Of a stretch of 22,742 nt of DNA, positions 16,672-22,742 are shown piece after piece. The position numbers and the translations under genes were made by a program. The DNA is from Bacteroidaceae bacterium. GTDB taxonomy: Bacteria; Bacteroidota; Bacteroidia; Bacteroidales; Bacteroidaceae. The stretch's first letter is position 1. Every line of letters begins with the position of its first letter. The notes under the pieces are model-generated. The model did not search any database. It saw nothing but the letters and a program-made list of their open reading frames with translations, and was not told the DNA's origin. The DNA lies in assembly GCA_900752815.1 (NCBI GenBank), contig CAADWS010000116.1, forward strand, positions 1 through 22,742. Reading direction: 5' to 3'.

Positions 16672-19596
16672 ATGAACAAGTATAGAAAAGATAATGCGTC
16701 GGTAGCCGTTCTGTTGCGGCGTACGGGTGCGCTTTTGGGCTGCGTGGCCTGGGGCGTGACGGTTTCGGCGCAGGAAGTCCGCGACACGCTGCTTGAGAAT
16801 TTCGTCGGTACCGATGCTGTGGACAACTGGAAGAAGCAGCAACCCAGTGAATATGCTTTCGACCATCTGTTGCAGCAGCGCCCCGTGGCCAAGCACTACG
16901 CCGGCAAGCGTTTCGGCGACCGCCTTTTCCTCGAAGGGGGCGTGAACTTGCTGTCACCGCTGACACGCAAGCAGAATCTTGGCCTTTATCTGAAGGACTG
17001 GGACCCCTCCTTTCATGTAGCTTTGGGCGACTGGGCCACCCCGCTTCACGGTTGGCGTGTGTCGTTCCAGGCGGGTGAATACGGCAGTGGCGCCCGTAAG
17101 TCGGATGTGATGGGGGCTTCGCTCGATTATTTGCTGAACATTACGGCCGTTGCGGCTTCTCAATATCAGGTGCCCCGCGCGTTTGAGGTATACGGCGTGG
17201 CCGGTGTTGATTATTTCCGTTCGGAATGGAACGGCCAGACGGACGATGCCTTCGGTTTTCATATGGGCTTGCGCGGACAGTGGAACATGGGCAAGTACAC
17301 CTATCTTTTCCTGGAGCCCCGGCTGGGCCTCTATTCCGACGAGCTGTTGCACATGTATTCCTGGCGCGGTTACAACCTGGCCGGCACGGTACTGGCCGGA
17401 CTGGGTTACAGGCTTACGCCGTCGGAGCGGAGCCGCATGCCCTATACCACGAGCGGCAGTTTCCTCGACAATACGTTCTTCTCTTTGTCGGGCGGACCCT
17501 CGCTGTTTCTCAACTCCCCCTCGCACCACACTACGCGCGACAAGTTCGGCGTGCAGGGCCGTTTGCATCTGGGCAAGTGGTTCAATCCTTATTCGGGCCT
17601 TCGTCTGGGCGTCGGTGCGTCGGTCTATACACACGCCGACTATCCCAGTCTCAAGAGTTTGTCGGCCAGCGCGGGCTATCTGTGGAATCTGCACAACACG
17701 TTCGGCGGATATGACGCCGGCCGGCGTTTCTGGATAAATGCTGTGGCTGATGTCTCGATCAATGTGGGCACTCACGGTGCCGGTCGGCACACCACATTCG
17801 GTTTTGGCGGAGGTTTGCAGCCCAATGTCAATCTGGCCAAGGGAGTCGACCTCTTCATAGAACCCCGTGTCGACCTGTACGGTCACCGCTATGCGATGAA
17901 TGCCGGAAGCAATTCGGGCTTCGATGTGGTGGGTTCGCTGATGGCGGGTCTGGCTTTCCGTCAGGGACTGAACACTCGGGAACAGTTGCAGCGCAATGAC
18001 GATTTCGAGCAGAAGTCGTGGTATGACCACATTTTCCTGGAAGGCGGTTTGGGAGGAACGTTGCCCATTACGCCGAATTCCGTGGTGGAGCCCTTCCGGC
18101 AGATACGTCCCATGGCCCGGCTGGCAGTAGGCAAATGGCTGACCGCCACATCGGGCGTACGGTTGTGGGGAGAAGGCGGACAGTATGAGGACGACCGCGA
18201 AACGCGTCACCGTGTGCTGGCAGCCGGAGCCGATTATCTCTGGAATCTGACCAATGCCTTCCATGGCTACGATGCCGGGCGTCCCTGCGAACTGGTGGCT
18301 TCGGCCGGTCTGAATCTGGCAGCACTGGCAGGCAGCCGGAAAGTGTATGTGGGAGCCAATGCCGGCCTGAAAGGCACCTGGTATCTCAACGACCTGGTGG
18401 GCCTTTATCTGGAGCCGCAGTTGCGTTTCTATAAGAAGGATTTCCTGAAAGCCGGAAGCCTGACGACGGGCGGCCCCGACGTCATGGGCTCGCTGATGGC
18501 CGGTTTGCAGTTCCGCATGGCCGGTTACCGTCCGTCCGAAGCAATGGCTGCCTTTGCCGGGGATGAGCGGACCAGTTACATCTCTTGGGGCATAGGAGCA
18601 GGTACGACGCTCAACGCTCCGCGCGTTTCGGCCAACTATGGAATGAGCGGCCGCCTGAGCTACGGCCGGTGGCTGACGCCGGCTGCCGGCTGGCGAATCA
18701 ACGCTACGGGACTCATCAAGCCCCGGGCCGACTACCGGTATGCACTGGCCATGGCCGGGGCCGACTATATGATGGACATGACGACGCTGGCATATGGTTA
18801 CAATCCCGACCGTTGGGTCAGCGTGCGTGCCTTTGCGGGTGCGGGCATCGGTGCGGACTACAAAGGCAGTGCCGACCCGAAGATGCACCTTATCGGCGAC
18901 GTGCATGCGGGCGGTCAGCTGGCCGTTCGTGCCGGCAGCCGCAACGAAATTTTCCTGGAGCCTCAGGCCTCTTATCTGATTGGCGGGAAGCCCATGAGCG
19001 GACGTTCGGAGCGGATGCTGGGTACGCTCATGCTGGGTTTGAACCATAAGCTTCGCTACGTGTCGGGAGGCGGTCAGCTCCCGGCACCCGAGCGCGATGA
19101 GTTTGTGAGCTTCTCCATCGGCACCGGTGCGCACACGGGGTCGCTTTTTGCCATGTCGCCTTTCGGACGCAAGCTGACGCTTGATTTCGACCTCTCCTAT
19201 GGTCGCTGGTACAACGGCGTTTCGGGTATGCGTCTGGGACTCTCCGACGCGACAGTGCAGCGTCGCGGACGCGGCAACCAGCACATCACGTCGTTTCATG
19301 CCGACTATCTGTTCAACCTGCTTGCCCTCAGCGGAGGGGCCGAGGGCATGGAAACCGACTGGCGTCTCAACGGATTTGTGGGCGCGGAGTTGAGTCTGGG
19401 CACCAAGGAAGGTATGCGTCCGGCCTGGGCTCCCGGTCTGCAGGCGGGCTTGCAGTTGGGGTACATGCTGACACCGGCGTGCGAACTGTTTGCGGAGCCG
19501 GCAGCTGTGCTTACCGGCAAGAACGTGTGGCGCGGTTCGTCGCGGCCGGCCGAAGGGCAGCTGCGGCTGATGCTGGGCACCAAATATCACTTTTGA
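16672..19596 (+). CDS. Exported protein of five tandem barrel-like repeats
   Basis: The 974-aa protein has a signal peptide (cleavage near VSA|Q, 33/34) and ends in KYHF, a terminal aromatic residue typical of outer-membrane barrels. After a short linker, the rest consists of five related units of about 165 residues starting near 84, 268, 452, 634 and 809. Each repeats the same ordered motifs: an aromatic-Gly opening strand (FLEGG), G[KRD]W..P..G.R, an A.ADYLWNL-like strand, a LFLEP strand, and a GSLMAGL.FR closing strand. Each unit is about the right size for an 8-stranded barrel. I recognise no named family for the whole. It is the third gene of the operon with DUF3575 and OmpA-like proteins, and a terminator follows directly. 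Confidence 0.8.
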   Translation: MNKYRKDNASVAVLLRRTGALLGCVAWGVTVSAQEVRDTLLENFVGTDAVDNWKKQQPSEYAFDHLLQQRPVAKHYAGKRFGDRLFLEGGVNLLSPLTRKQNLGLYLKDWDPSFHVALGDWATPLHGWRVSFQAGEYGSGARKSDVMGASLDYLLNITAVAASQYQVPRAFEVYGVAGVDYFRSEWNGQTDDAFGFHMGLRGQWNMGKYTYLFLEPRLGLYSDELLHMYSWRGYNLAGTVLAGLGYRLTPSERSRMPYTTSGSFLDNTFFSLSGGPSLFLNSPSHHTTRDKFGVQGRLHLGKWFNPYSGLRLGVGASVYTHADYPSLKSLSASAGYLWNLHNTFGGYDAGRRFWINAVADVSINVGTHGAGRHTTFGFGGGLQPNVNLAKGVDLFIEPRVDLYGHRYAMNAGSNSGFDVVGSLMAGLAFRQGLNTREQLQRNDDFEQKSWYDHIFLEGGLGGTLPITPNSVVEPFRQIRPMARLAVGKWLTATSGVRLWGEGGQYEDDRETRHRVLAAGADYLWNLTNAFHGYDAGRPCELVASAGLNLAALAGSRKVYVGANAGLKGTWYLNDLVGLYLEPQLRFYKKDFLKAGSLTTGGPDVMGSLMAGLQFRMAGYRPSEAMAAFAGDERTSYISWGIGAGTTLNAPRVSANYGMSGRLSYGRWLTPAAGWRINATGLIKPRADYRYALAMAGADYMMDMTTLAYGYNPDRWVSVRAFAGAGIGADYKGSADPKMHLIGDVHAGGQLAVRAGSRNEIFLEPQASYLIGGKPMSGRSERMLGTLMLGLNHKLRYVSGGGQLPAPERDEFVSFSIGTGAHTGSLFAMSPFGRKLTLDFDLSYGRWYNGVSGMRLGLSDATVQRRGRGNQHITSFHADYLFNLLALSGGAEGMETDWRLNGFVGAELSLGTKEGMRPAWAPGLQAGLQLGYMLTPACELFAEPAAVLTGKNVWRGSSRPAEGQLRLMLGTKYHF
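16921..19593 (+). repeat. Five protein-level repeat units within the 974-aa gene
   Basis: Units begin near nucleotides 16921, 17473, 18025, 18571 and 19096. The signature G[KRD]W...G.R starts at residues 119, 301, 487, 665 and 844. The LFLEP-like strand recurs at about 212, 394, 578, 760 and 939. Units 2 and 3 share the most (YLWNL..(T/A)F.GYDAG and DV.GSLMAGL.FR). Units 4 and 5 are more diverged; unit 5 has AEP in place of LEP. Confidence 0.8.
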
Positions 19597-19608
19597 CATA
19601 CGGGCGGG

Positions 19609-19631
19609 CCGGACGGAGTGATGCCGTCCGG
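19609..19631 (+). terminator. First hairpin after the three-gene operon
   Basis: CCGGACGG (19609-19616) pairs perfectly with CCGTCCGG (19624-19631) around a 7-nt loop, 12 nt after the stop codon. Only TTGT follows, so termination may be shared with the next hairpin. Confidence 0.55.
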
Positions 19632-19641
19632 TTGTCGTCGG

Positions 19642-19698
19642 AAGACGGAAGCCACTGCACCGATTCCTTTTCAGGAGCCGTGCAGTGGCTTCCGTCTT
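19642..19698. terminator. 19-bp perfect hairpin, probable bidirectional terminator
   Basis: Positions 19642-19660 pair perfectly with 19680-19698 around a 19-nt loop, followed by ATTTG. Location between convergent genes supports a terminator role in either direction. Confidence 0.65.
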
Positions 19699-19838
19699 AT
19701 TTGTCGGAGAAGAGGGGAAGGGGCGGTTCCGCCGCTATCCGTGACGACGCACGCAGAGAGAGTCCGCAGGCCGCCGCTGGTGCGGCCGTGTGACACTGTA
19801 GCCGGCGGAGCAAATGTGAGGAAAGGAAGACAAAAAAA

Positions 19839-19937
19839 CAGTCCTTACTTTTGAAAAAACGAAAGTACCGACAGAAAATTCTAAAGTACTGACAGAATTT
19901 TCTAAAGTACTGAGTGTTTTTTCAAAAGCAGGGACTG
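19839..19937. repeat. 21-bp repeat element (locus B) within a large inverted repeat
   Basis: Three 21-bp units lie at 19865-19885, 19886-19906 and 19907-19927; the first two share GTAC[CT]GACAGAA and the third is diverged. The core and the period match the array at 7600-7683 read on its minus strand. The outer flanks form an inverted repeat of about 22 bp with two mismatches: 19839-19860 (starting CAGTCCTTACTTTTG) against 19916-19937 (ending CAAAAGCAGGGACTG). Locus A also contains AGTCCTTACTTT at 7675-7686. Confidence 0.75.
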
Positions 19938-20000
19938 TCGTTTTCCTCCGCCTGCCGGGCATTCGCCGAGGCGGGGAAAGGGGATGGCGGCGGGCCGGAA

Positions 20001-20645
20001 TCAGGCCAGCCAGGGATTGTAGCGGCGTTCGTTGCCGATGGTGGTCTGCGGGCCGTGGCCGGGGAGCACGGCCACCTCGTCGGGAAGAGTGAGGATGCGC
20101 TCCTTCAGACTGCTCACGAGGTCGTCGGCGTTGCCACCGGGGAAGTCGGTGCGGCCAATGCTGCCGTCGAAGAGACTGTCGCCGCTGAGCAGGATGCCTT
20201 CAGCCGGCAGGTAAAAGCATACCCCGCCGGGGGTATGGCCAGGAGTGGCTATCACCTGGATTTCCTGCCGGCCGAAACGGAGCGTGTCGCCGGCGGAGAA
20301 GAACTGTTCGGCGGCCGGAAGCTGCAGGGGCAGCTCGCGGTGCAGGAAGCGCTTCATCTGTTCAGGAGCCGTGCGGTAGCATTCGGCCTCTTCCTTCGAA
20401 AGGCTTGGCCCCAGCCCATAGGTGTCGAAGACGAACTGTGCGCCGAAAATGTGGTCGAAGTGGCTGTGCGTCAGCAGGTGCAGTTTGATGGTGAGGTGGT
20501 GGTCTTCAATGAAGCGACGGATGGTTTCGCGGTCGTTTTCCGAGTAGGCACCGCAGTCCACTATGGCGGCTTCGCAGGTGTCGTCCCACAGCAGATAGCA
20601 GTTCTCTTCAATCATGTTGACGACAAAGCGTTGGATGTTAAGCAT
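20001..20645 (-). CDS. MBL-fold metallo-hydrolase, glyoxalase II-like
   Basis: The 214-aa cytosolic protein has a full metallo-beta-lactamase-fold metal site: THSHFDH (59-65), GHTPGG with His137, SGDSLF with Asp156, and PGHGP with His197. NCY near residue 6-7 of the N-terminal strand and GSIGRTDFPGG (161-171) are typical of the short GloB/YcbL subgroup, which hydrolyses thioesters such as S-lactoylglutathione. The longer C-terminal substrate-binding domain of classical glyoxalase II is absent, so the natural substrate is uncertain. It begins 13 nt after the rsmG stop and is probably cotranscribed with it. Confidence 0.9.
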   Translation of the reverse strand: MLNIQRFVVNMIEENCYLLWDDTCEAAIVDCGAYSENDRETIRRFIEDHHLTIKLHLLTHSHFDHIFGAQFVFDTYGLGPSLSKEEAECYRTAPEQMKRFLHRELPLQLPAAEQFFSAGDTLRFGRQEIQVIATPGHTPGGVCFYLPAEGILLSGDSLFDGSIGRTDFPGGNADDLVSSLKERILTLPDEVAVLPGHGPQTTIGNERRYNPWLA

Positions 20646-20658
20646 GGCAGCGTTTTTT

Positions 20659-21288
20659 TTAGAGGGGTATGTAAATTACTTTTTTGGTCTCGTAGAACTC
20701 ATCCTTGAAGAAATTGCTGAGTTCCCACGTTTCGCAGATTTTGCGGAATGGCATCAATTCGTGCTGTAGTTCGCCGCCTTTAAGGCAGATGAGGCCGTTG
20801 GGCAGTGCGTTCTGGTGGGTGCGGGAAACGTTCTTGGAAACCAGTTTCACGAGTTCACCCGTGTCCATGACGGCGCGACTGACGATGAAGTCGAATTTCT
20901 GCTTTTCTTCGATGACGTTGCGGTGGACGGCAGTCACGTTGCGCAGCCCTATGGCTTCGGCTACGGCCGTCGCCACGCGAATCTTCTTTCCGATGCTGTC
21001 GACCAGGTGGAACCGGCATTCGGGGAAGAGGATGGCCAGCGGGATGCCCGGGAAACCGCCGCCGGTGCCCACGTCCATGATGGTGGTGCCGGGCCGGAAG
21101 CGGATGACTTCGGCGATGCCCAGCGAGTGGAGCACGTGGTGGCTGTAAAGGTTGTCGATGTCCTTGCGCGAGATGACGTTGATTTTTGCGTTCCAGTCGC
21201 GGTAGAGGGCGTCGAGTTGTTCAAACTGCAACTTCTGCTCGTCGGTGAGTTGCGGATAATGGTCGAAAATAATTTGTGCGGCAGACAT
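20659..21288 (-). CDS. rsmG: 16S rRNA (guanine-527 N7)-methyltransferase RsmG
   Basis: The 209-aa enzyme transfers a methyl group from S-adenosylmethionine to N7 of G527 in 16S rRNA. The family signature WNAKINVISRKD (32-43) is followed by the SAM-binding loop MDVGTGGGFPGIPLAI (71-86), LVDS (95-98) with the acidic SAM ligand, and SRAV (137-140). Length and motif order are normal for RsmG/GidB. Loss of this methylation gives low-level streptomycin resistance in other bacteria. It is the first gene of a pair with the metallo-hydrolase. The upstream region has a hairpin at 21308-21327 and no convincing promoter box. Confidence 0.96.
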   Translation of the reverse strand: MSAAQIIFDHYPQLTDEQKLQFEQLDALYRDWNAKINVISRKDIDNLYSHHVLHSLGIAEVIRFRPGTTIMDVGTGGGFPGIPLAILFPECRFHLVDSIGKKIRVATAVAEAIGLRNVTAVHRNVIEEKQKFDFIVSRAVMDTGELVKLVSKNVSRTHQNALPNGLICLKGGELQHELMPFRKICETWELSNFFKDEFYETKKVIYIPL

Positions 21289-21307
21289 AATCTGTATGTT
21301 GTGTGAT

Positions 21308-21337
21308 GGGGAGCCGCGGGGCTCCTCCTGTTTTTTT
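21308..21337 (+). terminator. Plus-strand intrinsic terminator between two leftward genes
   Basis: An 8-bp stem (21308-21315 against 21320-21327, one G-T pair) with loop GCGG is followed after three bases by seven T on the plus strand. No rightward gene precedes it. It would stop antisense transcription running out of rsmG; in the leftward rsmG leader the same sequence forms a hairpin about 20 nt upstream of the ATG. Confidence 0.5.
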
Positions 21338-21380
21338 ATATTGCAGATGAAAACTGATGACGGCGCGCGGGTATCCGTGT

Positions 21381-22184
21381 TCAGGTGAGGGCGATGCGCA
21401 GATAGGTGCGGTCGTCAAACGAACGGTTACCCTCAACCAGGCATTTGGTGGAAGCGTTGCGCCCGATGCAGAGCGGGTCCTCCCGCAGCATGTCGCGGAG
21501 CGCACGTTCCGTCTCGTCCAGCGTGTCATGCAGTTCGGTGTAGCCGTCGGTGGCCAGTATGATTTCGCTGATGCCGTCGGCTGTCAGGCAGGGCACGGTG
21601 TCAGGGTCAATCGGCGTACCGTCGATGACGGAATAGCGGTAGGGGTTGTGCGGATTGGGGTCGTTTTGGAAGTGAACCTGCTCCCGCAGGGCGGCGTAGA
21701 TGAAAGCGCGTCCCTTGTCGTCCCGCCTGATGTCGTCGGGGGTATATCCGTTCTGCAGAAAGTGGCGGACGACGCGGCAGCGGATGTCAATGAGAATGCG
21801 GTCCACCTGCTTTTCGTTGGTGAAGGTGCGGCCTTGCAACCGGCACTGGCAGTCGCCAATCATCCATACCTCGTGGCGCTGGCGGCTGTAGATGACGGCC
21901 GAGCACGTGGGGCGGTAGTGGCGCGAGGCATAGGGATGGCGGGTGCCGATGGCCCGGGTGAGCTGCAGCAGTGCTTCCTCCTTGGTCGCGTCGGGCGGCA
22001 GCATGGCAATGGCGCCGCTGACATGGCGCATGGCATAGTGGCCGGGACTTTCCTCGCCTGGCTGCAGAGGGATTTTTGCAGTCGACCCGTCGATAACGGC
22101 GGCGAAGTGGGGCGTGACCACCCATCCGTCTTCACAGGGCGTGCCGGCCCGTTTGCCCATGCAGAGTTGTTCAATGATTTTCAT
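21381..22184 (-). CDS. PP2C-like (PPM family) phosphatase domain protein
   Basis: This 267-aa protein has the ordered aspartate motifs of PPM/PP2C serine-threonine phosphatases: CED (17-19), AAVIDGST (28-35), MIGDCQCRL (108-116, the GDS-like motif), ILATDGY (209-215) and SFDDRT (255-260, the DN-like motif). The acidic residues that hold two metal ions are therefore present in plausible places, although GDC and DDRT replace the commonest forms. It lacks a signal peptide or transmembrane segment, so it is probably cytosolic and single-domain. The substrate is unknown, and no kinase is adjacent. A second in-frame Met (codon 9, 22160) is an alternative start. A -7 box lies only 5 nt upstream of the first ATG. 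Confidence 0.78.
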   Translation of the reverse strand: MKIIEQLCMGKRAGTPCEDGWVVTPHFAAVIDGSTAKIPLQPGEESPGHYAMRHVSGAIAMLPPDATKEEALLQLTRAIGTRHPYASRHYRPTCSAVIYSRQRHEVWMIGDCQCRLQGRTFTNEKQVDRILIDIRCRVVRHFLQNGYTPDDIRRDDKGRAFIYAALREQVHFQNDPNPHNPYRYSVIDGTPIDPDTVPCLTADGISEIILATDGYTELHDTLDETERALRDMLREDPLCIGRNASTKCLVEGNRSFDDRTYLRIALT

Positions 22185-22189
22185 GATTG

Positions 22190-22197
22190 CAAATATA
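22190..22197 (-). promoter_or_regulatory. -7 box almost abutting the phosphatase start
   Basis: The minus strand reads TATATTTG, an exact TAnnTTTG match, ending 5 nt before the ATG at 22184. Transcription would begin at or next to the start codon, which implies a leaderless mRNA or use of the internal ATG at 22160. No -33 TTTG is seen. Confidence 0.4.
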
Positions 22198-22307
22198 CTT
22201 TTTTCTGCTGAAAGACGGTGGCTTTTCGGGGCAGAACTGCAGGCACAGGCCGGCTTTCCGGCCGGACGGCGGTTGCCGGATGCTTGTCGGGGGAGCTGCC
22301 GGAATTG

Positions 22308-22374
22308 CGGCAGGGGGCAGCCGGAGGAATGGCTTTCCGGGACGTCGCCGAAGAAAGAGGAAAGCCCCCTGCCG
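22308..22374. repeat. GC-rich composite hairpin
   Basis: CGGCAGGG (22308-22315) pairs with CCCTGCCG (22367-22374), and GGCTTTCC (22331-22338) pairs with GGAAAGCC (22359-22366), giving two stacked 8-bp stems separated by a one-sided bulge. It lies between the stop of the partial leftward gene (22433) and the phosphatase promoter. It may form the 3' end of that upstream transcript, though no T run is present. The rest of 22185-22432 is GC-rich and shows no gene. Confidence 0.45.
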
Positions 22375-22432
22375 TCCGGAAGGACGACGGGAGGCTTATC
22401 CAGGGATTTGTAACGAAGTGGATGTTTCCATT

Positions 22433-22742
22433 TTATTTCCGCCTGCGGGGCCCGGCAGGCTTTTCACCGCCGGTAGGCCGGCTGTTCCGCGATGGGGGGC
22501 CGCCGTTGCGGCGCTGCCGGCCGCCTGGGGAAGCCCCGGAGGAGGCGCGGCGTTCGGCCGTTGTGCCCGGCAGGCTCCGTCCCGGCTTGCCATAGAGGTG
22601 CTGCACGAGGTCTTCGCGTCCCATGCGGCGCAATTCGCTGATGACTCTGGCTTTTTCTTCCGGTTTGTACCAGAAGAAGAACATGTTTTGCCGCCGCTTG
22701 TCTTCGGGTGTACGTGCCGAAAAAACGGGTTCGAGCGTGTAG
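22433..22742 (-). CDS. C-terminal part of an unrecognised protein (cut by window edge)
   Basis: The frame is open to the right edge and ends with TAA at 22433, so only about the last 102 residues are visible. They begin YTLEPVFSARTPEDKRRQ, continue with a helical charged stretch (KPEEKARVISELRRMGREDL), and finish in a disordered tail rich in Arg, Gly, Pro and Ser (about the last 45 residues, ending PRRRK). An ATG at 22684 could be an internal start for an 83-aa protein, but the open frame upstream argues for a longer gene. I do not recognise the family. Confidence 0.55.
   Translation of the reverse strand, partial: YTLEPVFSARTPEDKRRQNMFFFWYKPEEKARVISELRRMGREDLVQHLYGKPGRSLPGTTAERRASSGASPGGRQRRNGGPPSRNSRPTGGEKPAGPRRRK

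Larger units (their letters stand above)
19597..20000. other. Convergent intergenic region with two hairpins and a repeat element
   Basis: These 404 bases separate the rightward operon from the leftward metallo-hydrolase gene. They contain two hairpins (19609-19631, 19642-19698), about 140 bases of GC-rich sequence in which I see nothing definite, and the 21-bp repeat element at 19839-19937. The short open frames are not credible genes. Confidence 0.7.

Noticed and set aside
16954..19599. An 881-aa open frame antisense to the five-unit barrel gene
   Set aside because: It mirrors the GC-biased coding strand, has no signal or domain pattern, and the plus-strand gene has clear repeated motifs and a signal peptide.

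Overview
The window reads as a chromosomal segment of a Bacteroidales bacterium. Three things point there: several promoters of the Bacteroidetes type (TTTG, 19-20 bp, TAnnTTTG), weak or absent Shine-Dalgarno sites, and a gene set typical of the group (type III glutamine synthetase, DUF5686, DUF3575, a YtxH/holin-like membrane cluster and a lipoprotein with a surface-export signal). The coding sequence is fairly GC-rich for this order. The genus cannot be fixed from the sequence alone. I found no rRNA, intact tRNA, CRISPR array, insertion sequence or phage structural gene.

Layout. 1-2000: a leftward cluster of a YtxH-like protein, a holin-like membrane protein, an 84-aa basic protein and an RluA-family pseudouridine synthase. 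2000-5000: rightward genes for a SPOR-domain lipoprotein and a DUF5686 outer-membrane barrel, with a strong terminator between them that overlaps the 5' end of the second reading frame. 5100-7300: leftward glnN, facing the barrel gene across a very long hairpin. 7300-8125: a non-coding stretch with a promoter-plus-terminator mini unit and a 21-bp tandem repeat. 8126-9088: a polyprenyl-phosphate type glycosyltransferase. 9089-9750: a non-coding stretch with a complete small transcription unit of about 190 nt. 9751-12885: a leftward 1044-aa coiled-coil surface lipoprotein behind about 1 kb of AT-rich DNA without supported genes. 13948-19596: a rightward three-gene envelope operon (DUF3575 protein; OmpA-like protein with carrier and helical-repeat regions; 974-aa protein made of five tandem barrel-like units). 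19597-20000: hairpins and a second copy of the 21-bp repeat family. 20001-22184: leftward metallo-hydrolase, rsmG and a PP2C-like phosphatase. 22433-end: the C-terminal part of an unrecognised gene with a basic disordered tail.

The dominant theme is the cell envelope: at least seven proteins carry export signals or membrane segments. The most unusual item is the operon at 13948-19596, where a small barrel protein, a peptidoglycan-binding-like OmpA protein and a five-unit barrel protein are encoded together. They could form one outer-membrane assembly anchored to the wall; this is inference. The best candidates for undescribed non-coding elements are the transcript at about 9380-9570 and the 21-bp repeat family found at two intergenic sites.
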